Assembly (NCBI GenBank): GCA_963170055.1
Contig: CAUJGJ010000397.1
Span: 3,677,501 to 3,727,500, forward strand
Source: Halisarca cf. caerulea
Lineage: Eukaryota > Porifera > Demospongiae > Chondrillida > Halisarcidae
Reading direction: 5' to 3'
DNA: 50,000 bases
The notes below the pieces were generated by a model. It was given only the letters and a program-made list of their open reading frames with translations, searched no databases and was not told where the DNA came from. The position numbers were made by a program, and so were the translations under genes. Positions 21,813 to 33,309 of this stretch are shown piece after piece; the first letter of the stretch is position 1, and each line of letters opens with the position of its first letter.

Positions 21813-24442
21813 CTTCATGCATAGTGATGCATGAATGGTATTTAATACTATTGAAGCATGACTAGATTAGGTTCAAATATATAGGAGCAGGTAGTAAACA
21901 CATAGCTCAGTCTACTGAGATTCCCAATAATGGATGGACCAAAGTGCCTATTCTGTGGAGATGTTCCTACCAGAAGTAACAGATGTGATCTGAAGGGAAA
22001 GTCTAAGGAGGCTGAAATATTCAAAACTGCTCTAGACTCCTATTTAGATAGCAGATACGAGGATATCAGTTTGGAGAATATACTTGCTGGGATACAAGAT
22101 ACTACAGCCTACATGTGCAGAAAGTGCGGCTATGCACTAAGAGACATAGCTCGGCATAAGGATCAGCTTAATACTATAGACCAGAGGCTTTCAGCTTTCA
22201 GCTTTCCTGTCTCTCGGAGAAGACCTCCTCCTAGCTCCACTGTAGCTCCATTGCCTAAGAGGCAAAAGAGTACACAAGTAAGACATAAAATAGTGATCAC
22301 GATTTCTTAGATGAGCTCTTACATTGACATATGTAGCCAATTGTAATGAAATGTTGTATCAGTACATTATACCATGTTTGTGTGTAGGTTGAGAGCACTG
22401 CATTCCTGGTGGTACCACATAGTACTGTGACAAGGAAATATCCAATAGAATCCCGACCACTTACCACAGCTGTAGCAGCTTTGGTGAAGGGCCGCCCCCC
22501 AGGGAGAGCACTGACAGCAATGAAAGCCTATCCACACATCGTGCACTATGTAGGCAAGTCAGTGGCAAAAGAAATCAAACAAATGAATTCTTCCAGGTCT
22601 AGGCATGATTTTCATAATACGAGCATTGATAGCATGAGGACATTTTCATGGGACCACATGTGGAAGCAGGTGCAGTGCCAATGTCCTACATTACATTCAC
22701 TTTTGAAAGCTATCACCCGCAAGACAACAGGGATTCCAAAATTGTGCCTACTTACTGCAATGTTGCTAAATATGTACAACCAGAAAGCGCGGTTTCTGCA
22801 ATCTGCAATCAGTCTAATGCTATACCGATGGGGCGTCAAGTCAAAAGTAAGAAACCCAGTATACATACACACTGTCTACAAATTTAAAGTATTACTGTAA
22901 ATATGCATACTAACAGTGTGACATCACACTTTCTTCCACATCACAAAAGGCAATTGCAAGTTTACAGAAACTGAGCCTAACTGTATCCAAGGGCTGCTTG
23001 GGTGGGATCAAGGCAGACATTGGCACCAATCATGACAAAGTGGTTTTGGGCTGGAAAGCACATCTAGACAAGGTCTTAGAGCAAGATATTCACAATGTGC
23101 GTAAGTTAAAACCTAACTGATTGGTTGATTCAGTCTATAGTGGATGAACATACGTTGCATTATGTAATTGTATCTATGTATATACATTAAAATACAGGGG
23201 ATGTATCCAGGATTGTGCCTTGGCATAACTGAGAGTGTACCAGATCGCACATCATACCTACAAGTTAGTACACTACAAGAAGAGTTGTACCCTCACAGTC
23301 CTGGATACTCTTCTACCCTGTCCTCAATAGCCATACAACACCAATCCACTGAATACGTCAACGAAGATGACTTACTTGGAGATGAGCCCTTGGAGTCAAC
23401 ACGTATAGAGTCTCCAGAGATGTCCAAGTTAACAACTTTGCCATCAGAACCATCTTCTCCTAATATATCATCGGTCATGGATACCACAGTTTCTGAAGAT
23501 ATATACAGTCATGCTGACAGTGAAAGTGAAAATGGTAAGCTACGTATACTGGTACATCTTGCATAAGGTTTTTGCAATTTGCCATACTTTGTGATTATTC
23601 GCTGACTGTAGACTACATCACAACTGATGAGGAGGAAGAAATAGATGGTGCATATGGGTACAAGATCGTAGGAGACAACATTGATAAGTACATCAAGCCA
23701 TGGTTTCTCACAAAATCAACACTACCCTGCTTTATCCACCACTTTCACTTTTATGCTGTGAAGAACCGCATTAATAGTGACAGACTATCAGACATTCCAC
23801 CAATCATTCCTGATACTTTTGAGACAGAGAAAAATACTCCCCAATGAAGCAGATCATTAAAATATTGTGAAAAACTTTAAAACTTTGGTAGCAAGGTGAG
23901 ATTAAACTTGAATTGATCAGCCTGTGTGGCACCTGGCATCACTTGAAACATATAATAGCGTTATATACATACAACTACATAGGGTCCTCGTTACACAAAT
24001 ACCAGCATTTGCCAGATTCTCCACTCAAGTGAAGTGGCACATACATCACAAATACTCACCAGAAATGTCCAAAAAGTCCGAAGTGGTAAGTACAAAATAA
24101 AATACAGTATCTGAAGATATCATAGGTAAATGATATGACATGTTAAATATTAATGTGATACACTGTCAGGTTCCATTAGGAATAATTCCCAAGAACGAAA
24201 ATGTTTTAGCGGAAATGGCAGATATCTTACAGAGAGTCCAGCAGTATGTGCCACAGTTTCACTTTGATGATGGTAGAGTGGAGGCCCACATCTTCCGAAA
24301 GACTCTTTTTGGTGGAGATTACCTCACATCAAAAAGGGCCCGAGGGGCACAGCTTGTAAAGTGCAATGAGCTTACAGCTACAGAGCAGCTCAGAGGACTT
24401 GTGCCCATCAGCGAAGACTGGTATACTAGAATGTCACATATG

Positions 24443-24446
<4 letters not shown>

Positions 24447-24488
<42 letters not shown>

Positions 24489-24525
24489 TATATATATATA
24501 TATATATAATATTATATATATACTT
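24447..24525. repeat. TA microsatellite
   Basis: (TA)n blocks joined by AATATTA, in intron 7 of the DUF6589-like gene just before the pogo-like insertion. Confidence 0.95.
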
Positions 24526-25582
24526 AAGTACTTACAGACATGGATGTTAATATGTATAGTGTTGACATGTGGTGTATCATGTAACGCATGTAAAGTAAAA
24601 AATCACAATTCGGTCACATCATAGTTCGGCCGCCTCAATCTCAGGAACCGCTAAACGCATCTGCTTCAAACTTGTACCAAACAAACGTTCGGCATTAGCA
24701 TATTGTGCCTATATAGTTTTTAGAAAGATCGTTGAATGTTCAGCTTTGCCACGACCTTTATATACTGGTTCCCGATCTTTGCAAAATTTGGACACTAACA
24801 TCAGAGTTGGACATCGCTTGAGAACGTGACACTGGGAAGAGCCATCCCTGTGAAACCTTACCGGCCATTTGCTACAACACTCGTGATGAAGGATATGAAG
24901 TTTTGTCAGCACTGCTTAACTCTTGGCTTCATACTGACCTTCGTTGTGAAGACGCTGCAAACAACAAAATTCGGTCGCATGCAAGTTGATGCTGCGAGTA
25001 AATTCGGGCACTTAAGTTACTCAGAAGTGCCAAATCCTATTGCTTGTAGACGTCCAAAAGATTTCATGTCCTCATTTCTTGATCTGGAGCTGCAATTGTC
25101 CAAAAAACACAAACCAGCATATTATTGTATTCATTGAAGCGACGCCATATTTTTAACTGTTTGCGTAAGACCTTCATTGGATCCAACTTGCCGAATGAAA
25201 AAGGCGCGAAATTCGTAATCAACTGCTTTCAGCTTGGATTATCTCATTTCCAGTTCCTTCAGGTAAATCTACCTTCTATTTTATGCACTAAAATTAATGT
25301 ATACCTGTGTAAAACTAATATATGCTGCTAGCTAGCTTTGGAAAGCATAACAGATTTTAGTTAATTTTCTTAAAATGTAGAATGCATTAAATATTGGATT
25401 ATAGTACAGGCCCTATGCAGACTCTTTACCAATATACATAATTATAAGTATATTCAAACTGTATTAATCCCAGCCCTGTAGGCAACCCAACCCCACTATA
25501 ATCGATATTAATATTGCATGACAAATTTACCAAATTAAATTTGTGGAACTGTATAAGGTTGTGGCACAGATAAATAGCTAGA

Positions 25583-27160
25583 TTGAAGCAATTAATAGAG
25601 GATCCAGATTCGGTAAGATCACCATGTAAGTTTTCACAATATCAAATTTACCTAGACATCAACTTGATTGAAAAAAGGATAGTTCACTCCCAACGAATAG
25701 AGCCTGTCAGCCACACCATCAAACTCAGAAATGAGTACTACAAGATCTGGAAGGCTGATAACATGAAGAAAGCAATAGACGAAGTGAGCCAAGGTTGCTC
25801 TACAAGATCTGCTGCTATCATGTATGGGATACCAAGATCTACGTTATCAGATCATGTTAATGGTAAATCCTGTGGTAGATCTGGTGGAGCATACCTGTCA
25901 CAAGAAGAAGAATTGGAGCTTGCTGACTTTCTTTGCGAAACAGCTTCAATTGGCATCCCACGAACAAGAAAGGATGTTCTGGCCCTTGTTCAAAATATAC
26001 TCAGCAGCAGAGGAAGGGATATCACTGTAACCATGGGATGGATGGATCGCTTTATGCAACAACACCCAAGGATCTCTCTGAAAAGTGCAGTTCCATTGTC
26101 TAAAAGCAGAGCCAAGGCCACTGATGCTGATGCACTGTAGAAGTACTTCGATTTGCTTGAAACCTGCTTTAAAGACAATGGGATAGAAGATCCAGATCAA
26201 ATATACAACTGCGATGAAACTGGACTCCCTATGAACCCTCCTTCTCAAAAGGTTTTGGCTAGTAAAGGAAAACAGGTTTGTCGTATCACGGGAAATGACA
26301 AGTCTCAGACCACAGTTTTGGCATGCACCTGTGCAACTGGTACTGTCCTACCTCCAATAATTAACTGTCCTACCTCCATTTATTGTCATTGATCGTCAAA
26401 CACTACACCCTTCATTTGCAAATGGAGAAGTACCAGGTACATACTGTGGTACATCAACTAATGGCTGGATGAACCAGGAACTTTTCCAAGGGTGGTTTAC
26501 AAAGCGTCCTGTTGTTCTTTTAATGGACGGTCATTCTTCCCACTATTGTCCCAACACCATCAGATGTGCAGCAGAACATCAAGTAATTCTTTTCACACTG
26601 CCACCAAACACTACTCACATTACGCAGCCATTGGATAGGGCATACTTTGCCCCACTTCAGCTGGCATGGCGTGAAGAATGTCATCACTTCCAAACAACAC
26701 ATCCTAGAAAGGTGGTCAATAGGATGGATTTCAGTGGAATTTTTGCTAGGGCTTGGTACAGGTCAATGAAAATGGACACCATCATTGCTTAAGAGTTGCT
26801 GGAATACATCCCCTCAACAAGGAAGCCCTACTTAAAGATCTTCCCATTACCAAACCACAAGCAGATACAGAAGTATCTAAGAGCAAAGTCCTAGCATTTG
26901 TGCCTATGCTCAGCCCTTTTCCACCTCGTCGAGGCTCTTCAGATTCCCCATGCACACCAAACATGCCTAAGTGTGAGTCAGCACATCACAGAACTGATCG
27001 CAAACCTGTAAATGCAGATCATCTTGAAAGCAAAGATACTTGTCCAACACCTTCATGTATTTGAAAATGCTTGAAGAAAAGGAGCATCAGAAGGCTCAGA
27101 AAGAGGAGATGCGACGTCAAAGACAGTATTTACGTGAAAGTAAAATGAAGCACGGCTAGT
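25583..27160 (+). pseudogene. Pogo/jerky-like DDE transposase
   Basis: This would be the cut-and-paste enzyme of the surrounding element. In order I see a psq-type helix-turn-helix (NMKKAIDEVSQGCSTRSAA...GIPRSTLSDH, about 25,760-25,860), a CENP-B-like second DNA-binding region ending GWMDRFMQQHP, and DDE parts: YNCDETGLPM (first Asp), LLMDGHSSHY (second Asp) and TTHITQPLDRAYFAPLQ. A basic coiled tail ends at 27,160. It is broken by an in-frame TAG at 26,138, a shift near 26,360 (after TVLPPI), a short deletion before RPVVLLMDG and a shift near 26,790. The true start is unclear: the window's first Met (25,583) precedes the conserved region by about 50 residues. Family call firm, activity excluded. 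Confidence 0.87.
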
Positions 27161-27605
27161 GCATGAATGCATGGTCTTATTTTAGTGTCCTCTCAATTTG
27201 GCCTTTAAACCAACCCATATATAATCTGCCTCAGTTGCAACTTTCAAATCTGCATGATTTGATACATACGTATATACATGCAGTGCAGAAATCGTACACT
27301 AATTGCAATCATCTTTGCTTCCAAAGTCATCAGCTTAGCTATAATAATTATTAATTACCTTGAAAGTGATTATATACCCACACTATAGGCTGCATTTAGC
27401 TGTGGGGTATACACATGTATGGAATTGGGGGCATTGGCCCTCTCCCTTATACTGGATTCTTTTCTCCCCTTGGAACTTTCATTGTCTAAGAATGAAATGA
27501 TTTGGTTTCCTCCTACATCACTGCACATATAGTGTACTTGTCTCTCATTTCCCTATTTGCATGCATATGTGGATTCCAAACTGACTCATACTCTGCAACA
27601 AAGAT

Positions 27606-29186
27606 GCCCAACAGAAACCTACACAAATTGCTACAAGATCTAGAGTTGCTGACTCAGAGATTCGCTCTGCAGTGAAGGGGAAGACGACTGCACAAAAGAA
27701 GAGGCCTCAAGGTAGTGCTGAAGCAGGTACGTATACGTATATATGTGTGTGTGTACAGTAAAATTTCGATAATTAGAACCATGATAATTAGAATATCTGG
27801 CTTAATTCAAACATTGATAAATGTACCGTTCCTAATGTATGGAGTACATATGTGGCTGGTTAATTAGAACTTATGGATATATAATTAGAACTTTTTACTG
27901 GAAAATCAAGGTTCTAGTTAAAGAGATTTTACTGTAGTTGAAACAAAAAAGTAGCATGCCTTTGGATGAACCAATGCTTAAAATTATAATAGTCATGAAT
28001 ACACATTGAAAATGCAAATAGGTTTTTTATACATAATACCCTTACTCCTACAACTGCATAATAGACAAAATGGCATTAAAAAGTCAGTCTGGGAGTGATG
28101 GTGTCAACGTTGGCAGTCAGAGAGTTAAAATACACCCCCAAGCATCCAAGAATATGCACATGAAAGCAAAACAACAGTTACATTCTGCACGTCAGAAGCA
28201 ATGTGGGAATGATAAGGGGGAGACACAATGGTGGATCCAGGACTTGCAGCTGACAGACAGAGATTGGGCAATCCTCAGCCAAGGAGAGGACTTGAATGAT
28301 GCAATTATCCATGCTGCTCAAAGAGTCATCAAAGAACAATGTAAAGACAATTTTTGTGGATTTCAGAATCCCTTACTTGGGCAAACTCTACAAATGAAGG
28401 AACAGAACTCCTCACAGACATCTGTGCAGATATTGCATACAGGTACGTATGTTCTTTATTGGTTCAATAGCTCATAGTGTATACAAGTTGTACTATAGTT
28501 ACTGTAACAGCAGTTACAGTTACTGCATTAATTTAAATCGAAAATGCATGTTTTGAACCTACAAATATACGTATATGGCAATGATGCATGCATCAAATAT
28601 TCATGAACCCCAAATGTAAGGCTGCACTAGGAATTATTTTCACATTATTGTAATGTTTGCAGGTAAATACCATTGGATTTGTGTGTACAGATTAGCTGGT
28701 GAGGACTGCATCAAGGTTCTTGACACCATGCAAGCTGACCTGAATGAACATACACTCCTTCAGCTGTCAAGCCTCTACAAGCCACTGAGTGGGAGTACCT
28801 TGCACATTATGTAGTTACCCATCCAACAGCAACAAGGTGTCCATGACTGTGGTGTATTTGCCATAGCAAACATGATTGAAGTCATCAAAGGGGGCAACAT
28901 CACTAGGATCAACTTTGATCAGTTCAAGATGAGGAAACACCTTGAAGTGGCACTGAGCAGTGGTACTATTACAGAGTTCCCAAAAACACGCAAGATTACT
29001 CAACGATGTGAAAGTCAAGAATTTGAGGAGGAGGTGTTTTGCATCTGTAAAATGCCAGAATGTTACGACATGCGTATGATAACGTGTGATGTTTGTTCAT
29101 GCTGGTACCATTTTAAGTGTGTAAACTTGAAGAAAGGGAGAAAGTCCTGGGTATGCCCAAACTGCCAGCCTAGCAAGTCTAAGTGA
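27606..29186 (+). pseudogene. Ulp1-type SUMO protease with C-terminal PHD finger
   Basis: Three exons join in frame: a Lys-rich exon ending 27,726, then 28,065-28,442 (ATG at 28,070), then 28,663-29,186. The C48 protease triad is visible as KYHWICVYR (His), VLDTM (Asp) and QQGVHDCGVFAIA (Gln/Cys). A C4HC3 PHD finger (CICKMPEC...CDVC...H...C...CPNC) closes the protein, after which the frame stops at 29,184. Ulp1 enzymes remove SUMO; PHD fingers read histone tails. As cargo this could help the element bind or alter host chromatin (inference). One in-frame TAG (28,812-28,814) separates the His/Asp part from the Cys part, so this copy would be split. Confidence 0.82.
27756..27934. mobile_element. 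179-bp pogo-type MITE
   Basis: It begins CAGTAAAATTTCGATAATTA and ends GATTTTACTG, with TA on both sides (27,754-27,755; 27,935-27,936). CAGTA...TACTG ends are typical of pogo/Tigger families. It lies in the first intron of the Ulp1-PHD gene. Confidence 0.88.
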
Positions 29187-30876
29187 AGTCAAAGCCTGGC
29201 GTAGCTAGCTTGCTTGCAAGCTGCTACACCTTGAATCCTTCACTGAACTATCTTGAGTTATGCCCGCATGCATTCAAGCTGAACTAATAAACTGACTGAG
29301 TTGAGTTGTGTTTTTGTATCAATATAGCTATTTCCAGTTGAGTTTTACAAGTGTCATTTATACATTGCTTTATAATTATGTTCAGTAGCTATTATACAAT
29401 ATATTTCAACCAGAGGACTCACCTCATAACACGTGGGCTAGCGTACTTTTGCTGCTGAGGCTAGGTCTAGTGCAGCAAGACAAATATGGCGCACAAGGAA
29501 TTAATACTCACAATGCCTAAAAAGGACCATCAATGATGCTGCAAAGCCAGTAGTCTATAAATAAGCTTTTAGAAAGTCCCCCAACATCAGTAACGTTCAA
29601 GTAAATTGTGTTTTACAAGCCTGGGTTACCCAAATCATTTTGTTGCCAGGTGCCGAATTTTGTTGTTTGCAGCGTCTTCACAACGAAGGTCAGTATGAAG
29701 CCAAGAGTTAAGCAGTGCTGACTAAACTTCATATCCTTCATCACAAGTGCTGTAGCAAGTGGCAGGCTAGGTTTCATAGGGATGGCTCTTCCCAGTGTCA
29801 CGTTCTCAAGCGATGTCCGACTCTGATGTTAGTGTCCAAATTTTGCAAAGATCGGGAACCAGTATATAAAGGTCATGGCAAAGCTGAACATTCAACGATC
29901 TTTCTAAAACTATATAGGCACAATATGCTAATGCCGAACGTTTGTTTGGTACAAGTTTGAAGCAGATGCGTTTAGCGGTTCCTGAGATTGAGGCGGCCGA
30001 ACTATGATGTGACCGAATTGTGATTTTTTACTCTATGACCACTGGTTAGATGTCACTATGCACGTACATGCGCATGTGTACTATTACTGGGTACTCACTT
30101 ATAGGCCATATGGAAACAGCTGTATGATCCTGATGTTTCAACAGCAGCTCATTCTTACAGCTCTCTTTTCCAGCTGAAGACAGCCATTAACCATTCAAAC
30201 GTTCCAGTGGACCCCAAAAATGACATGAATGCAGCTGAATCTTTCTTAGAGGATACCTTCTCAGCTTATATTATAACAGCGGCTTGTAAAGCCCTAAATA
30301 TACCATCCTCCGAAGTGCTCAGTGACGATATGCCCGTTCCAGACTCCTTTGTTGACATTGGTCATCTGTCCACACAGATAGTGAGAACATTTGTACATGT
30401 TGGTGAATTTGGTAGACAAAGGCAGAACTATGATGATGAAGTGATATGCAGAACAAAGGATACTATAACCCTTCTACTGATATGGCAAGAATACCACGAT
30501 GCCACACGTGAAGGAGATGGGGAGAGAGTAGTGAGGATCTGGAAGTACTTACTCCTCATATTTCAGAGGCTGAAGTACACCAATTATGCAAAGGAAGCAG
30601 CTGTTTTTTTTTAACACAACTGCATTATATGGCTTCACCAAGATTGCAATTGGAGTTTATGTACAGTAGGTTTGTTAACATCCAGGGGAGAGCAGGCCAC
30701 AACATACCATGTGACCTTCACATGGAACACCTGAACAGGTACATACATGTATGCACATACATACTACGTATATGTGCAAAACATTCTAAAGGAGACCATG
30801 CTAATTGTATGCATACAAGCATGTACAGGTATACATGCTGCATAGCGATAAATTTTATATACGTATGTAATAAATA

Positions 30877-31064
30877 CCGTATACTGGGAAAGTTTTGCGG
30901 AGTAAAACTTTCGCGAATTCCTAGATTTCACGATTTTTGTGAACTGCATTTTGTATATAGATGTATGGAACAGAGCTAGCATTCGTGAAATAAAGTTTCA
31001 CGAATGCTGTTGATTTCACGAAATACACGAAACTTTATCTCCACAAAACTTTCCCAGTATACGG
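30877..31064. mobile_element. 188-bp MITE with TA duplication
   Basis: The ends CCGTATACTGGGAAAGTTTT and AAAACTTTCCCAGTATACGG are perfect inverses, flanked by TA. Inner arms (TTCACGAA/TTCGTGAA) form further hairpins. It lies in intron 8 of the DUF6589-like gene, left of the P element. Confidence 0.92.
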
Positions 31065-31238
31065 TACACTATTATATGACATAGTACACAATACATACAA
31101 AGCTTGCATACCAATGATTGCCTAATTCATAGATACTAGAACCACCGGGATTGGAAACACACTAGATTACAGAATTTTATCCGCGTTTCGCTTAACCGTA
31201 TAATTCCGTAAAAGTCAGCATGAGCGCCGATAGATAAA

Positions 31239-32255
31239 ATGGCTACTGGCGTTGTGCCAGAGATGGCCGATATTGTGAAATCTGCTCTTACCGCCATCCT
31301 AGAGGACGAAGACTTTAAACTGAACACTCCTCGAATGTTGCTGGCAAAGGAAACAGTACAGAAACTTTTTAAGAGCGCTAATGATGAGCAAGATGCTTTT
31401 ATAGAATTTACCGCGAACATTCTCCGTGAAATCGACGTGTTAGCCACTCCTAACAGCCAAAGCAAGTTGAGCTCGCAAAGGAAGGAGTTATGGAGCCAAT
31501 TTCACGTGTCACGTACATCTAAGCTACGCAGTTTATGGAGCAAGCTATATACTGACCTTAATGTAGATTCTAAAGCAGCTAAAGATCCTCTGCTTATTGA
31601 GTACGTGAATGAGAAGCTATTTGAAGGATGTGTTAAAGCCAAGTTCCACATAGAAGAGCAGCAAATAGAACCACCTAAGATGACAGAGGATGACCTCAAT
31701 GCTTTGCGGTATGCTGCTGGGTTCGTTCCATGGAAACTACAGCAGAAATATCGAAAGACAACATGCAACCATCCCCATCGGCAGAGTTACTTAGTATGCT
31801 TGGCAGGGATGAGTGATAGCACTGAAGAAGACGAATGCACATTTTTAGAGTACACAAAGAGATGGATTGCCACCATAGATCGTGGGGGACTGTTTCACAT
31901 TAGTGATGAAGTCTACCTCTTCTTTTATCAAGTGGAATGCATAGTTAGGAAATTGCTACTTGAAGTATTGACCATAAATACGCAACATGGAAGGAAAGAG
32001 ATTATTGATGAAGTTACAAGTAATGATACAGTGCAATTCCACTGGTCTATTATTGCTGTAGAGGTGGATGAAGATGTTGGACAAGAGCTTCTGGCTGAGA
32101 TAGTCCAGCTGTGGTTAACAATACGTGGCTTCTCAACAGCTGGAGCCTTTGTTGAGCATTACAAACAGATAACTAAGAAATCAGTGACTAAGTCAAGTAG
32201 TTTACGCAAAGGACTCAAACGAAAGAAGTTGGATATGAATAATGATGACACATGA
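31239..32255 (+). CDS. P-element accessory protein, unknown function, 338 aa
   Basis: An uninterrupted 338-codon frame starting at the ATG 111 bp inside the left TIR. I recognise no domain. The protein is mostly helical in appearance and acidic in its first third (ILEDEDF...). It has a conserved-looking middle (KRWIATIDRGGLFHISDEVYLFF, positions about 200-225) and a Lys/Arg-rich C-terminus (KGLKRKKLD) that could serve nuclear import. No zinc finger, THAP domain, signal peptide or membrane segment is seen. It is the only long gene here without a stop or frameshift, which hints at recent activity or selection. A role as partner, regulator or DNA-binding subunit of the transposase is inference from position alone. 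Confidence 0.8.
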   Translation: MATGVVPEMADIVKSALTAILEDEDFKLNTPRMLLAKETVQKLFKSANDEQDAFIEFTANILREIDVLATPNSQSKLSSQRKELWSQFHVSRTSKLRSLWSKLYTDLNVDSKAAKDPLLIEYVNEKLFEGCVKAKFHIEEQQIEPPKMTEDDLNALRYAAGFVPWKLQQKYRKTTCNHPHRQSYLVCLAGMSDSTEEDECTFLEYTKRWIATIDRGGLFHISDEVYLFFYQVECIVRKLLLEVLTINTQHGRKEIIDEVTSNDTVQFHWSIIAVEVDEDVGQELLAEIVQLWLTIRGFSTAGAFVEHYKQITKKSVTKSSSLRKGLKRKKLDMNNDDT

Positions 32256-32939
32256 TCAAGACACTACATACATTCTACTATTTTAAGTAATACTAATAGT
32301 CTAGCTGTTGTTGACTAGGTATATATGTTAATGTCAATCTACATATTATTATGATTGTGTACAGGGACATCTTTCAATATTTTTTTCCGTTTCGGAAGTG
32401 GGGTGTCATCAACAGTTAGTGGTTTTTTGGATTTTCCACGTTTGCAGTTGCCTCTTGTTGGTTTCACTGCTGCTGATCCCTGAACTCTTAGTGATTGTGC
32501 TCCAGATAAAAAGGTAGCAACATTTGGATTGTCTGAATAGCCACCTCGCATCCTTTGTTTCCCAAAGAATGACTCCAAAGAATCTTGATTCAGTTTGGCA
32601 CTTAGAACATATTGTACCCCTGGTTGCACTAGTAGGTAGCATGCCAAACAAACAAATGATCTTGCTATGAGAAAGATACAAATTCATGTTTCAAAAAATC
32701 ATGCTGGACAAAGAGTGCACATATACATGTAGCCTCACATGTCAAACGGAGCCCTTCCATAGTTTCCCTACTCAGGCATAGCTTCTGTCTTTCACTGGCA
32801 CTAAGGTCCTTTCGGCTGCTAACACTTGCTTCCCATTCATCCAAGTATGCTAAAAAGTCTTTTTCAAGCCACTAAAAGTGAATTAAAAGTACAGTAATAC
32901 TAATAATAATATTTGCAACTTTAATCTAAAATCATAATC

Positions 32940-32942
<3 letters not shown>

Positions 32943-32974
<32 letters not shown>

Positions 32975-32987
32975 TATATATATATAC
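32943..32987. repeat. TA microsatellite
   Basis: A (TA)n tract in an intron of the P transposase gene. Confidence 0.95.
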
Positions 32988-33254
32988 GTTAAACCTATAA
33001 TAATACCTGCAAACGTTCCCTGGATTGTTGATCATTCCGATATGGATGGAGATTAGGTTTGCGTTTGTGGATTCCTTCCCTTAGGCTCCTCACATTCATA
33101 AGGTCAAAGAATTTGTCGAATACCCTCACAAAGCGCTCTGTCTCTGCAGTGTATGGCTTCTTTTCATAGGCAAGAGCTTCTGCCACAGTGGTGCTGACAA
33201 CCTGGTGCACATGTACGTATAAAGAATATTAATAAGTACACTCAGTCTGCAGCT

Positions 33255-33309
33255 ATTTAACCATATTTATACTAGAACCACCTGGTGGTTATAGTATCTA
33301 TGATTTAAC
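33255..33309. mobile_element. 41-bp minimal P-type element inside the P element
   Basis: 33,262-33,302 consists of two P-type ends placed back to back: CATATTTATACTAGAACCACC joined to TGGTGGTTATAGTATCTATG. ATTTAAC is repeated exactly on both sides (33,255-33,261; 33,303-33,309), again a 7-bp duplication. It lies in an intron of the P transposase. It is read as an extreme internal-deletion copy that moved into its own parent family. Confidence 0.8.

Larger units (their letters stand above)
24593..30033 (+). mobile_element. 5.4-kb pogo-like transposon with Ulp1-PHD cargo
   Basis: TIRs of about 380 bp (24,593-24,974 and 29,653-30,033) are nearly identical in inverted orientation. TA lies on both sides (24,591-24,592; 30,034-30,035), the usual Tc1/mariner/pogo duplication. 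The outer ends read AAGTAAAAAATCAC and, inverted, GAGTAAAAAATCAC. Inside, on the plus strand, are a DDE transposase pseudogene and a Ulp1/PHD gene. The element sits in intron 7 of the DUF6589-like gene. Pogo-like elements usually have much shorter TIRs, so this length is notable. Confidence 0.9.

Noticed and set aside
24826..25137. Frames in both TIRs of the pogo-like element (24,709-25,137 and 29,613-29,960)
   Set aside because: They arise because the two TIRs are inverted copies. There is no domain, and the frames differ between the arms.
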